DNA from: Collinsella sp. WCA1-178-WT-3 (M1)
GTDB lineage: Bacteria > Actinomycetota > Coriobacteriia > Coriobacteriales > Coriobacteriaceae
DNA length: 64,000 nucleotides
Direction of reading: 5' to 3'
Assembly: GCF_009696325.1 (NCBI RefSeq)
Contig: NZ_VUME01000005.1
Location: 98,201-162,200 of the forward strand
Part shown: positions 34,823 to 43,013 of the stretch, piece by piece
How the letters are laid out: every line of letters begins with the position of its first letter
Numbering within the stretch: position 1 is the first letter of the stretch
Notes under the pieces: model-generated
What the model saw: only the letters and a program-made list of their open reading frames with translations
What the model was told of the DNA's origin: nothing
The model's database searches: none
Position numbers and translations under genes: made by a program

Positions 34823-35689
34823 TTATCGGCCCGAAGCCATGCCCATGCCGTAGCCGATGATGAGACCATGCATCTCGGCGTAATAGGAATCTAGGCCGTT
34901 GCAGGGCATGATGATAGTCTTGGAGCCTGGCCAGTGCTCCACAATGCGGTCGGCAAGCGCCTGGGCTCCAGCTTCGTTCTCAACGTGATCAATGATGACC
35001 TCGCCGCCCGTGAAACCCTCGGCCTCCATGGTGTCGACAATCTTGGTGAGCATCTTCTTTTCGCCACGCGTATGCCCAACGAGTTCAATTTCGCCCGCTT
35101 CGCTCGCCGTGCCCAAAATGCGGATGTTGAGCTTGTTGGCAATAACACCGGCCGCCTTGGGGATACGTCCGGCCTTCGCAAGGTTTTCGTAATTGCATAA
35201 ACTAAAGAGGATCTTGCTGTTCTGCTCCAAGCTATCGAAGTAGGCGCAGGCTTCCTCAAAGGAGGCATCCGGTTTACTTGCAAGATAGCGATCAAACAGT
35301 AAGAAGATCAGGTCCATCTTGCCGCCTGCTGCGCGCGAATTAACCAGGTGAATCTTACGATTGGGCTCTTCGGCAAGCACCATGTCACGCGCAGTGGCCG
35401 CGGCATTGTAGCTTCCCGAGACGCCCTCGGAGATGGGCATGCAGATCGTCTTGTCGGCGAGTTTAAAGAGCTCAGCCCACTCCCCTACGCTTGGACAGGA
35501 GCTCGATGATGCGCTGGATTCCGATTGAATGGCAACATTAAGCTCGTGAACATCGAGCGAGAGATCGTCGACAAATTCACGCTCCCCCACTCGGATCTTA
35601 AGGGGTGCAAATGCAAAGGTGGTATGAGGTGCGGTTGGTTGCCAATCGCGAAGATTGCAGCTCGAATCTGAGATGAGTGCCCAGCTCAT
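34823..35689 (-). CDS. DegV family protein (fatty-acid-binding, FakB-like)
   Basis: A 288-residue two-domain DegV protein. It begins ALISDSSCNLRD and has a second-domain motif GEVIIDHVENE. DegV/FakB proteins bind a fatty acid and present it to FakA kinase. No fakA is visible here. The ribosome site AAAGGACC precedes ATG. The GMGMASGR tail lacks usual RPY-type ends but the frame is intact. Confidence 0.85.
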   Translation of the reverse strand: MSWALISDSSCNLRDWQPTAPHTTFAFAPLKIRVGEREFVDDLSLDVHELNVAIQSESSASSSSCPSVGEWAELFKLADKTICMPISEGVSGSYNAAATARDMVLAEEPNRKIHLVNSRAAGGKMDLIFLLFDRYLASKPDASFEEACAYFDSLEQNSKILFSLCNYENLAKAGRIPKAAGVIANKLNIRILGTASEAGEIELVGHTRGEKKMLTKIVDTMEAEGFTGGEVIIDHVENEAGAQALADRIVEHWPGSKTIIMPCNGLDSYYAEMHGLIIGYGMGMASGR

Positions 35690-35751
35690 TGAGGGTCCTT
35701 TCTAGTTGTTCCTCAACAATTATAGCTATCTTTTGGATAGATGCTGCGCAT

Positions 35752-35773
35752 ATCTAGTATTCAAAACTAGATT
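35752..35773. promoter_or_regulatory. ATCTAGT-N7-ACTAGAT inverted repeat upstream of degV
   Basis: Perfect 7-bp arms around a 7-bp spacer (about 35752-35772), ~65-80 bp before the degV start. It shares the ACTAGAT half-site with the DUF1836 promoter, although half-site orientation and spacing differ. Confidence 0.55.
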
Positions 35774-35811
35774 GTAGTTTACACACAAAATGGGCGGTCG
35801 AGATAAAACAA

Positions 35812-35846
35812 TGGACCTCGCTCCCAAAGGATACGAGGTCCACTTT
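35812..35846 (-). terminator. Terminator after the NlpC/P60 gene
   Basis: On the minus strand AGTGGACCTCG..CGAGGTCCATT is followed by GTTTTAT, 20 nt past the stop codon at 35867. Confidence 0.75.
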
Positions 35847-35866
35847 CGTTAGCTGAGTTAAAACAC

Positions 35867-36988
35867 TTAATAGCGAACGAAAATATAATTGTTGTTCATG
35901 CCAGCGGCAACGGAGCTGATGATAACGCCCGTGCTGTAGTCGGAAGCATGGATCATCTGGCCGTTACCAATGTAGATGCCGGTGTGGTAAGAGTTAACCA
36001 CGACGTCGCCCGGCTGAGGATCAGAAACGCGGGGCCAACCCATGAAGGTGCCGGTAGTGCCCAGGCGGCAGTAGCGACCGGTGAGGCAGTAGCTTACAAA
36101 GCCGGAGCAGTCAAAGCTGTTCGGGCCAATACCGCCCCAGGAATAAGCGCAACCAAGCTTGCTATAAGCGCGAGAGACAACGCTGCCGCCGTCAACGGAC
36201 TGGCTCGGCGCGGAAGGGGCCGGTGCCGGGGCGGGCGTCGAGGGCTGTGGCGTGGGAGCAGGAGCGGGCGCGGGCGCAGGCGTGTTGCCGCCGCCGTTGT
36301 TGGTCGTACCGCCACCATTATTGGTGTTCTCGGTCGTACCGGCGGTGTCGTTGCTCACCGTGGCCTTTTCGGCGGTGCTGGCATTTATGCCAGCCTGCAG
36401 CGCGGCGTTCGCCTCGGCCTCGGCAGCAAGCTCGGCCTGCAGCTGTGAATCCAGGGAGTTCACGACACTCTGGGCCTCAGCCTGCTGGGCGTTGAGTTCG
36501 TCGACCTTCTTCTGCGTCGCGGCGACGTTCTTCTCCTGCTCGGCCTGCTTATCGGTGAGCTGCTGCTTAAGGTCCTTGACCTCCTGAATGGTCTGGGCCT
36601 GCTTGTCGGAAACCTTGCCGTAGTAGAACAAACGGTTGAGCATATCGCCCAGATCGTCGACGCCCGTCAGAACCTGAAGGAGACTCAGACCGCCGGTCTT
36701 GTACTCGCCGGCAACGTAGCTCGAAAGCTTTGCCTGGCCCTCGGCAATCTCTTGCTGCTTTTGCGTGATCTCGCCTGCAGTCTGATCAAGCTCCTGCGTC
36801 TGAGCGGAGAGTTCTTCATGAATTTGCTGGGTTTGCGTACCGATCTGCTCGAGTTTGGTACGAGCGGCGGCAAGATCGGACGCGGTATCGGCATAGGCAG
36901 GAGCCGCGAGGCCCAAGCCCAAAACACAAGCGAGGGTTGCCGTAGCTGCGCAGCGTGCCATGTTTTTGTGCGTGTTTGCTGTGCGCAT
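35867..36988 (-). CDS. Secreted NlpC/P60 peptidoglycan hydrolase with coiled-coil N-domain
   Basis: A 373-residue exported enzyme. The signal peptide (about residues 10-33, ending PAYA) is followed by a long coiled coil (about 35-205) like those of RipA/PcsB-type hydrolases. A Pro/Ala and Asn/Gly-rich linker (215-265) leads to an NlpC/P60 domain with catalytic Cys in SFDCSGFV and His in NSYHTGIYIG. It should cleave within peptide stems during cell separation. The start follows AAGGAAG. Confidence 0.9.
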   Translation of the reverse strand: MRTANTHKNMARCAATATLACVLGLGLAAPAYADTASDLAAARTKLEQIGTQTQQIHEELSAQTQELDQTAGEITQKQQEIAEGQAKLSSYVAGEYKTGGLSLLQVLTGVDDLGDMLNRLFYYGKVSDKQAQTIQEVKDLKQQLTDKQAEQEKNVAATQKKVDELNAQQAEAQSVVNSLDSQLQAELAAEAEANAALQAGINASTAEKATVSNDTAGTTENTNNGGGTTNNGGGNTPAPAPAPAPTPQPSTPAPAPAPSAPSQSVDGGSVVSRAYSKLGCAYSWGGIGPNSFDCSGFVSYCLTGRYCRLGTTGTFMGWPRVSDPQPGDVVVNSYHTGIYIGNGQMIHASDYSTGVIISSVAAGMNNNYIFVRY

Positions 36989-37020
36989 GGAGCTTCCTTT
37001 CCAGTATCTAAGGGTAGCGG

Positions 37021-37551
37021 CTAGTCCACCGTTACCAGGCTAAAGAGCTCAACGTCCTCGTTAGAAGGCGTGAGCTTCTTGCGCGGATTAAGAAACGCAA
37101 GCTCAAGGATACAACCATAACCTACGAGCTTTGCGCCCATATCTCGCACCAGTTTACCTGTTGCCTCGACGGTTCCGCCCGTCGCGACCAAGTCGTCCAG
37201 AATCAACACGGTATCTTTAGAGCTGATGGCATCGACGTGAATCTCAATCGAATCGGTTCCATATTCGAGCTCGTATTCCTGGCTAACGGTCTTACGTGGC
37301 AGTTTTCCCGGTTTACGTGCAGGAACAAAGCCGGCGCCGAGTGCCACGGCAACAGGCACGCCTACCATAAAACCGCGAGCCTCGGGTCCTACAACCTTAG
37401 TGATGCCCATGCCGGAGAAATGCTCCGCTAGCGCGTCGACCATGGCTTTAAGCGCTTCGGGATTGCTAAAGAGCGGCGTGATGTCCTTAAAGACGACTCC
37501 GGGCTCGGGATAGTCGGGGATGTCGACGATGTGAGATTCGAAGTCGTACAT
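37021..37551 (-). CDS. apt: Adenine phosphoribosyltransferase
   Basis: A 176-residue PRTase that salvages adenine to AMP. The N-terminal IPDYPEPGVVFKDITPLF is diagnostic, and the PRPP-binding loop VLILDDLVATGGT is complete. I start at ATG 37549-37551 because AAAGG is 7 nt upstream. An ATG five codons earlier has no clear ribosome site. Confidence 0.94.
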   Translation of the reverse strand: MYDFESHIVDIPDYPEPGVVFKDITPLFSNPEALKAMVDALAEHFSGMGITKVVGPEARGFMVGVPVAVALGAGFVPARKPGKLPRKTVSQEYELEYGTDSIEIHVDAISSKDTVLILDDLVATGGTVEATGKLVRDMGAKLVGYGCILELAFLNPRKKLTPSNEDVELFSLVTVD

Positions 37552-37589
37552 GGCGTGACCTTTCATGGGAGGCTGGTTTGTAGAAGCGT

Positions 37590-38474
37590 TTATTTGTCCG
37601 CGCTGGCGGTGCCGGTGTGCGAGGGGGCGACAACCTTAAGCGGCTGCACGAGGGATTCCTCGCGCACGGGGACCGCGGAGGCAGATGCCTCTTCGCTTTT
37701 GGCCTTGGTTGATTCGGAGCGTGCGATTTCCTCATCGAGGGCATCGATATCGGCGTCCTCGACTACAGCGTTGAGTGACTCAAATACGCGGTTCTTGAGC
37801 AGCGCAGTATGCACGCCCTCGGTGAGGTCATGTAGCTTCTTAAATGCGCGTTCGAGCTTGGCATCGCGTTCGTCATCGGAGGTGTCCATGCCAAGCATAC
37901 TCACGAGCACTTGCTCGAACATCGAAGACTCGCGGTTGGCGGATGATACGTACTGACGAAGGTTTCGCGGCTCGATATGAAAGCGTGACAGTTCAGAACA
38001 GTAGCGGATAATCGGAAAATCGCGCCCGTCGACGAGCTCGCGGTTCTGCGGACTCTTGATAATGCGAATAAGGTCGTTTTCGGCCAAGGAGCGAATAAAC
38101 GAGATCTCGACGCCCAACATATCCGGAATGGTCTCGATGGGGTGCAGCTTTTGCTTGGTTTCCTTGGGCTCCGTCTTAAGCGGAACATCGGACAGCAGGC
38201 CCACCTCGTAGGCAAGCGTGGAGAGATCTGTAGCGTTTTCCAGGCGTTGCTTGATCACGTTGAGCGGCATGTAGCGCGTCTTCTGCAGGTGCAGAATGAC
38301 CTCTAGACGGTCAACGTCCTCCTTGGAGTATTGGCGATAGCCCTTAGGCGTACGATGAGGGGTGATGAGCCCCTCATCTTCTAGAAATCTAATTTTTGAG
38401 TTCGAAAGATCGGGGTATGCGCCTCGAAGTAAATTGACGACTTGGCCGATACTCAGATAGTTGCGTTCGGCCAT
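37590..38474 (-). CDS. MerR family regulator (FtsR-like)
   Basis: A 294-residue protein with an N-terminal MerR winged helix (LSIGQVVNLL, SKIRFLEDEGLITPHRTPKGYRQY split by a few residues) and a long C-terminal region. In Corynebacterium and Mycobacterium the MerR-type FtsR/Rv1828 gene lies next to the FHA gene garA and near a pgsA gene. The same three-gene order occurs here, supporting an FtsR-like call. FtsR activates ftsZ in Corynebacterium; whether that holds here is unknown. Confidence 0.8.
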   Translation of the reverse strand: MAERNYLSIGQVVNLLRGAYPDLSNSKIRFLEDEGLITPHRTPKGYRQYSKEDVDRLEVILHLQKTRYMPLNVIKQRLENATDLSTLAYEVGLLSDVPLKTEPKETKQKLHPIETIPDMLGVEISFIRSLAENDLIRIIKSPQNRELVDGRDFPIIRYCSELSRFHIEPRNLRQYVSSANRESSMFEQVLVSMLGMDTSDDERDAKLERAFKKLHDLTEGVHTALLKNRVFESLNAVVEDADIDALDEEIARSESTKAKSEEASASAVPVREESLVQPLKVVAPSHTGTASADK

Positions 38475-38477
38475 TAC

Positions 38478-38912
38478 CTACTCACCGGTTTCGATGCGCT
38501 CCGGCGTGCTCTCGTGGTAGATGAGCGTGAACGTACCGATCTGGACGGAAGATCCGTCGTGCAGCGGGGCGGCATTGACGATAGCGCCGTCAACCCACGT
38601 GCCGTTGAGCGAGCCTAAGTCCTCGATGCGAGCAGCCAGACCCTCGCGAATAATGCGTGCGTGGCTACGCGATACGGTCATGTCATTGAGGAAAATGCCG
38701 TTTGCCGGATCGCGGCCAATGGTGGTCACATCGTCCTCGAGTTCAAAGGCAGCACCGGTCTGCGGCCCCTTGACAATAGACAGAACGGGGGCAGTGATGC
38801 GAACGTTCGCCATAAGATCGGGAACGGTAACGTCGCTCGAAGGCACACGGAAGACGCAGGTTGCGTCGGCAGTCTTATCGTTTTGAGGCATATTGTTAAC
38901 CATGTTGTCCAT
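38478..38912 (-). CDS. FHA-domain protein (GarA/OdhI-like)
   Basis: A 144-residue protein with a C-terminal FHA domain (TTIGRDPANGIFL, VSRSHARI, LGSLNGTWVDG). The short N-terminus holds DATCVFRVP, reminiscent of the ETTSVFR phospho-switch of GarA/OdhI. GarA controls TCA and glutamate enzymes after Ser/Thr kinase phosphorylation. I start at ATG 38910-38912 after AAGGGGTT-like sequence. A longer in-frame start is possible. Confidence 0.8.
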   Translation of the reverse strand: MDNMVNNMPQNDKTADATCVFRVPSSDVTVPDLMANVRITAPVLSIVKGPQTGAAFELEDDVTTIGRDPANGIFLNDMTVSRSHARIIREGLAARIEDLGSLNGTWVDGAIVNAAPLHDGSSVQIGTFTLIYHESTPERIETGE

Positions 38913-38978
38913 GACAACCCCTAACTTAACGCGGACATGCCGCAAAGAATGAACTGTACGTAATAATACCCCAATGGC

Positions 38979-39683
38979 TTAGTCTTCGATTTCGGGGTTA
39001 AGAAAGTCGACTTCTTCGTCCTCTGGATGCGCAACAGCCTGTTTAATGGCCGCTCCACCCTTAATGGAATAGATGACAGCGGTGAGCATGGAGAAGATGA
39101 CGCCGCCATACACAAAGAAGATGCCGAGCGGTACCGAGCTGCCGTTGAGGCCCGGGAAGGCCGTGAACGTGGCGGGCAGCAGATGCCAGCCGTCCACGGT
39201 GGGAAAGCCCAGCAGCATGAGCGAGAAGCCGGTCATGAGCAGCGCCGTGGCAATCTTGCCGGGAAACACTACGTCGATGGGGCGGCGGTGGTAGTGGCGC
39301 ACGATGAGCGTGCCGATGCCCAGGTAGATATCGCGACCGATGATGAGCACGCAGACCCAGATGGGAAGCTCGCCGCGAACCACGAGACCTAAAACGCCTG
39401 TAAATAGCAGCGCACGGTCGCAGATGGGATCCATAACCTTGCCGAGCCACGAGACCGTTTTAGTCATACGGGCAATCTGACCGTCCATCCAGTCGGTGGA
39501 GGCCGCGATGGCATAGATGACAATGGCGACGACACGGTTGTTGTCCGTCACAAACAGGTACAGGAAGACCAGCGTGAGGACCAGGCGCGTGAAGGTAATG
39601 AAATTGGAGATCGTGAAAATCTTATTCGACGGGTAATCGGAGGTGCCGATAAGCTCCTTTTTGATCTTCTTTTTGATGCCCAC
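38979..39683 (-). CDS. CDP-alcohol phosphatidyltransferase (second PgsA-like enzyme)
   Basis: A 234-residue membrane enzyme. The active-site motif reads DWMDGQIAR followed by SWLGKVMDPICD, matching D-G-x2-A-R-x8-G-x3-D-x3-D. About six hydrophobic helices are present. I chose GTG 39681-39683 because GGGGGAG is ~5 nt upstream. The frame remains open upstream, but that part is not family-like. Position next to FHA/MerR resembles pgsA2 of mycobacteria. Its product could be phosphatidylglycerophosphate or another phospholipid. Confidence 0.85.
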   Translation of the reverse strand: MGIKKKIKKELIGTSDYPSNKIFTISNFITFTRLVLTLVFLYLFVTDNNRVVAIVIYAIAASTDWMDGQIARMTKTVSWLGKVMDPICDRALLFTGVLGLVVRGELPIWVCVLIIGRDIYLGIGTLIVRHYHRRPIDVVFPGKIATALLMTGFSLMLLGFPTVDGWHLLPATFTAFPGLNGSSVPLGIFFVYGGVIFSMLTAVIYSIKGGAAIKQAVAHPEDEEVDFLNPEIED

Positions 39684-39832
39684 AGGACTCCCCCGCTGGT
39701 AAACGACAAAACTCTCGATACTATACCCGTTCTGGCGATGTCTATCCAGCGCGAGCATAGAGAGTCCAGACATGTGGAGGACGCTGCTGGGTGCCACGAG
39801 GACTCTCGCGCCGTTGCTTTAACAAAAAACTC

Positions 39833-40036
39833 TCACAGGAAGTAGCCGCGAGGGCTATGTTGGTAGTTGCAGCTACAGTTATTGTTGAGGGTGAGCAGCG
39901 CGTCGCGCGCGCCGTAGAGGTAGCCGCTGATGAGCGCCCAGCGCACGCGCTTGTCGAGCACCGGCGCAGAATAGCGATGCATCCCTTTGTACATGGGCAC
40001 ACAAGGGGATACAGCAAAGGCGAGCGGAGGTCGCAA
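39833..40036 (-). CDS. Small orphan protein (67 aa) behind a structured leader
   Basis: I do not recognise it. The frame starts at TTG (40034-40036) with AGGAGG spaced 5 nt upstream; an internal ATG at 39992-39994 would give 53 residues. The protein has a basic/hydrophobic middle (RVRWALISGYLYGARDALL) and a Cys-Ser-Cys motif (NNNCSCNYQ) near the end. Codons are GC-ending as in real genes here. No homolog is known to me. It may be a leader-controlled microprotein, or a fortuitous ORF. Confidence 0.45.
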   Translation of the reverse strand: MRPPLAFAVSPCVPMYKGMHRYSAPVLDKRVRWALISGYLYGARDALLTLNNNCSCNYQHSPRGYFL

Positions 40037-40049
40037 TGCCCTCCTGGTG

Positions 40050-40215
40050 AATAGCTGCCAAGGTGGGTAAAACCACATCGAACGCCGCTCACGCCAGGGC
40101 GGCGTTCACCTTTTGGTTCCACCCGCCAGCACCTCCCCTCTTGATACTGCAAGGGTTTCATTGTGGTGATAGACCGACACCGTTCATCGTTGTTTCGGGC
40201 TCGTTCGCAAAGTCG
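40050..40215 (-). promoter_or_regulatory. T-box-like leader / attenuator (candidate)
   Basis: On the minus strand a GGCGG..CCGCC stem (40098-40127) encloses UGGAACC, the exact T-box bulge consensus UGGNACC, plus ACC-AAAA-GGU. The 3' side of that stem is shared with a competing hairpin GAACGCCGC..GCGGCGTTC (40080-40107), followed by GATGTGGTTTT. Shared antiterminator/terminator strands are the T-box design. N = A would pair with a U73 tRNA such as Gly or Cys. Stem I was not resolved. Confidence 0.45.
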
Positions 40216-40323
40216 TGAACGCACTCCCCTCTTGTTCAGCGCATAATGGCGCACCGTATGCGGCTGAGCGGCCGCACGCTAAAGGAGAGGTGCCCGCATG
40301 GGCATCGAGAGAGAGGATGCAGT

Positions 40324-41115
40324 ATGAACCTGAGGGAAAAGTACGGTGAGTGGGGCCTGATCCTGGGCGCGACCGAGGGCGTCGGCAAGGCGTTCTGCGA
40401 GAAGATCGCCGCCGGCGGCATGAATGTCGTCATGGTCGGCCGTCGCGAGGAGAAGCTGAACGTGCTCGCCGGCGAGATCCGTGAGACCTACGGCGTGGAG
40501 ACCAAGGTCGTGCGCGCCGACTTTAGCCAGCCCGACGCTGCCGAGACCGTCTTCGCCGCGACCGAGGGCCTGGATATGGGCTTCATGAGCTACGTGGCCT
40601 GCCTGCACAGCTTCGGCAAGATCCAGGACACTCCCTGGGAGAAGCACGAGGCCATGATCAACGTCAACGTCGTGACCTTCCTCAAGTGCTTCCACCACTA
40701 CATGCGGATCTTTGCCGCCCAGGACCGCGGCGCCGTGATCAACGTCTCGTCGATGACCGGCATCAGCTCCAGCCCCTGGAACGGCCAGTACGGCGCGGGC
40801 AAGGCCTTCATCCTCAAGATGACCGAGGCCGTGGCCTGCGAGTGCGAGGGCACCGGTGTCGACGTCGAGGTCATCACCCTCGGCACCACCCTAACCCCCA
40901 GCCTGCTGTCCAACCTCCCCGGCGGCCCGCAGGGCGAGGCCGTCATGAAGATCGCCCTCACCCCCGAGGAGTGCGTCGACGAGGCCTTTGAGAAGCTGGG
41001 TAAGGAGCTCTCCGTCATCGCCGGCCAGCGCAACAAGGACTCCGTCCACGACTGGAAGGCCAACCACACCGAGGACGAGTACATCCGCTACATGGGCTCG
41101 TTCTACCGCGACTAG
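40324..41115 (+). CDS. NADP-dependent 7beta-hydroxysteroid dehydrogenase
   Basis: A 263-residue short-chain dehydrogenase that reduces 7-oxo-lithocholate to ursodeoxycholate (and reverse). The sequence beginning MNLREKYGEWGLILGATEGV matches, from memory, the characterised C. aerofaciens enzyme nearly residue for residue, with catalytic Ser143, Tyr156 and Lys160. The TGxxxGxG-type nucleotide motif is GATEGVGK and Arg40-Arg41 fits NADPH. ATG 40324 follows GAGAGG. Codons are strongly C-ending compared with neighbours, suggesting high expression or separate ancestry. A strong terminator follows. Confidence 0.95.
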   Translation: MNLREKYGEWGLILGATEGVGKAFCEKIAAGGMNVVMVGRREEKLNVLAGEIRETYGVETKVVRADFSQPDAAETVFAATEGLDMGFMSYVACLHSFGKIQDTPWEKHEAMINVNVVTFLKCFHHYMRIFAAQDRGAVINVSSMTGISSSPWNGQYGAGKAFILKMTEAVACECEGTGVDVEVITLGTTLTPSLLSNLPGGPQGEAVMKIALTPEECVDEAFEKLGKELSVIAGQRNKDSVHDWKANHTEDEYIRYMGSFYRD

Positions 41116-41174
41116 CAGCTGCCGCGGCGCGTGCGCGAGGGCGCGTGCGGGTTCGCAGGTAGAGATGCGAGTGC

Positions 41175-41229
41175 GAGGGTTTCTTTGCGGGGGCGTGCGG
41201 ATGCGGCGCCCGCAAAGAAACCCTCTTTT
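41175..41229 (+). terminator. Terminator after 7beta-HSDH gene
   Basis: GAGGGTTTCTTTGCG..CGCAAAGAAACCCTC, a 15-bp perfect outer stem with further GC pairing inside, followed by TTTT. Confidence 0.9.
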
Positions 41230-41355
41230 CATGGGTGGGCGCGACGGAACCTCGGCGCTCACCGTCTAGGGCGACCTGCCCGGTTCCCCCGCGATCTCCC
41301 TGCACGGGACTCTGCGCTCCGGCATCCTCTGGACCGTGTCCCGCTCGTGCCTAGT

Positions 41356-41436
41356 GGGCCGGCCGATCCGGCCCTCAGGGTATCGGATTCCCGCATTCAT
41401 CCGTACATGTTCGTGTGAATGCGGGAGGTGTTCGGA
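41356..41436 (+). repeat. ~80-bp palindromic element, left copy (inverted relative to 63891-63972)
   Basis: It contains GGCCGGCCGATCCGGCCC, then CAGGGTATCGG, then a hairpin CCCGCATTCA..TGAATGCGGG and AGGTGTTCGGAT. The same parts occur in reverse order and orientation near the right end of the window. Between the copies the paired bases of the hairpin change together (G-C to A-T). It marks the left edge of the accessory region. Confidence 0.85.
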
Positions 41437-41519
41437 TGAGGTTGATATTCAAGGTGTAGACCGTTTTCTTGGTACTCCTCAAATGCGGCAGGGTTTTTCG
41501 AGTTTGTAGATGCTAATAT

Positions 41520-41740
41520 AACCCTGCTCTCGAAAGAGGGCTCAGTCCCGGCTGGTAAACCTGACGTTTGGCGTGGTGTGCGTGACACGCATAGCGGGCA
41601 TGGCCGCGATAGAATTTTCCATGCGGAGGGGTTCGACCCCACAGCGCCCCGAGGGTTTCGGGGGGCGAACTGGCAGGCAGGGAACCGGGGTGCAGGCTGT
41701 CCAGAAGGAGGGGTGTAATGCCTCTTCTTCTTTTTTGCCA
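41520..41740 (+). ncRNA. Candidate structured non-coding RNA (raiA-motif-like?)
   Basis: About 220 nt with no convincing ORF but many helices: CTCT-CGAA-AGAG (41527), GCGTG..CACGC, GCATGG..CCATGC (41598-41624), GGGG-TTCGA-CCCC (41628-41640) and GCCCC..GGGGGC (41646-41666). A long-range CCCTG..CAGGG closes it. TAATAT at 41514-41519 could be the -10. A terminator GAAGGAGG..CCTCTTC with a T run ends it (41705-41736). Size, self-closure and own signals suggest an independent RNA; raiA-type RNA is my best guess. Confidence 0.5.
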
Positions 41741-41801
41741 CATCAATCTTTTGGCTTGATAGGTTTTTCGTGCGTGTGATTGGGTTGCGGAAGGGATTGG
41801 C

Positions 41802-42767
41802 ATGAGAGTTGCGGAAATTGCGGAAAGGGTCGGTTGCGATCCTGAGTCTGCGTATTCGAAATTCGCCGACACACGTGAAGGCACACGCTTTCACAACATG
41901 CAGTGGCCCACTTTCGTCACTGACGAAAACTATCGCTTGTTTTGCAAGGCGCTGGCAGATTATGCCAACTCAGAGGAAGGCCCCCAAAGCAACGGCCGCC
42001 ATGAATTGTTCCTAAGCGTGCACGAGCTGTTCGAAAAGGGCAACGAGATTGGCGGCGCCCCAAAAAAGCGCCACTACAACCTGGACAAGTCGTTCATAGG
42101 CACGGACGAGGCAAATCTCATGCTGCTCAAAGCGGCGCATAAGGGAATGACCCAGCAAGCGATCGCCGCGTACCTGGGCTGCTCGCGCACGGCGGTGCAA
42201 AAGCGCCTGAGCGCCCTGGCAGACGGCGTGCGTTTTGGCGACTCCTACATCAAGGCCGAGCCGACAAGCCGCGGCGGCCTGAAGTCGACGGCCCACCCGA
42301 TCTTTCTGCCGCTGCGATTGCATGAGGTGTACCTGATGCTGTCGGCATTAGGCGAGTTTCGAGCGGAACGGTCAGGCGGGGACCCAGAGCGCGTCGTGGC
42401 AGATGATCTCGCGCGCAGAATCTATTACCAGCTGAGCGACTACGCCAAGGGCGGAATCGAAAAAGCGTTGGATGAGCGAGGGGTTCGCCTCGCTGGGCTA
42501 AGGCCCGACTTCGACTCAAGCAAGGGCGTGGACGATTCGGATCGTATCGTTATGTATGAGAAGATGGGTCTCAATCTTAAAGTCGGGCTTGTAAATGGAG
42601 ATGTGCTCGTCGGCTGCTTCGCGCACCACGCCGATCTTCAGAAATGCGTAAACGCCGCCGAAATAAGCAAAGACGGCAGCTATATCGTGTTTAAACTTTT
42701 GGATGGCAGATACTGGGCGGTCGACGATTCTCAAGTATTTAGCGTGGTGGCCGCATCCGGGAATTAA
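41802..42767 (+). CDS. HTH-containing protein of unknown function
   Basis: A 321-residue protein. A helix-turn-helix is visible around residues 105-135 (KGMTQQAIAAYLGCSRTAVQKRL), and another HTH-like start is at 1-20 (VAEIAERVGCDPESAYSKFA). The C-terminal domain (about 245-321) is a compact alpha/beta segment ending KLLDGRYWAVDDSQVFSVV, perhaps ligand-sensing. I do not recognise the family. It follows the candidate ncRNA and leads the defence region, so a regulatory role is plausible. RBS is weak (AAGGGATTGGC). Confidence 0.6.
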   Translation: MRVAEIAERVGCDPESAYSKFADTREGTRFHNMQWPTFVTDENYRLFCKALADYANSEEGPQSNGRHELFLSVHELFEKGNEIGGAPKKRHYNLDKSFIGTDEANLMLLKAAHKGMTQQAIAAYLGCSRTAVQKRLSALADGVRFGDSYIKAEPTSRGGLKSTAHPIFLPLRLHEVYLMLSALGEFRAERSGGDPERVVADDLARRIYYQLSDYAKGGIEKALDERGVRLAGLRPDFDSSKGVDDSDRIVMYEKMGLNLKVGLVNGDVLVGCFAHHADLQKCVNAAEISKDGSYIVFKLLDGRYWAVDDSQVFSVVAASGN

Positions 42768-43013
42768 GTTGCGGCCAAGCCCCTCGCCCGCCCTCCCAGG
42801 CGGTGCTGCTGCGGCCGATTTCATGTTTGCTTACAAGCAAAACAGCCGCCCACCCATTCAGAAGGGTTGTACTAGTTTTTATCGTTTCGATTTTTTACGA
42901 GCACACGAAAAGTTGCGTTTAGAAAAACGAGTATCGTTGCTCCTAATGCGACTAACATCCGAGGTCAGGCAATTATAGTTCTGCCTCTGGACCCAACAAC
43001 AGACACATGGTAA

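Noticed and set aside
39742..40254. A 170-codon minus-strand frame covering the T-box-like leader
   Set aside because: It is in a different frame from the small ORF with a good ribosome site, is Cys/Arg-rich like a shadow frame, and spans the structured leader.
41628..41640. GGGGTTCGACCCC as the T arm of a tRNA
   Set aside because: No matching acceptor, D or anticodon arms; stem/loop lengths do not fit a tRNA.
41513..41884. A 123-codon minus-strand frame over the candidate ncRNA
   Set aside because: No ribosome site, composition unlike a protein, and the DNA is better explained by RNA helices plus a terminator.
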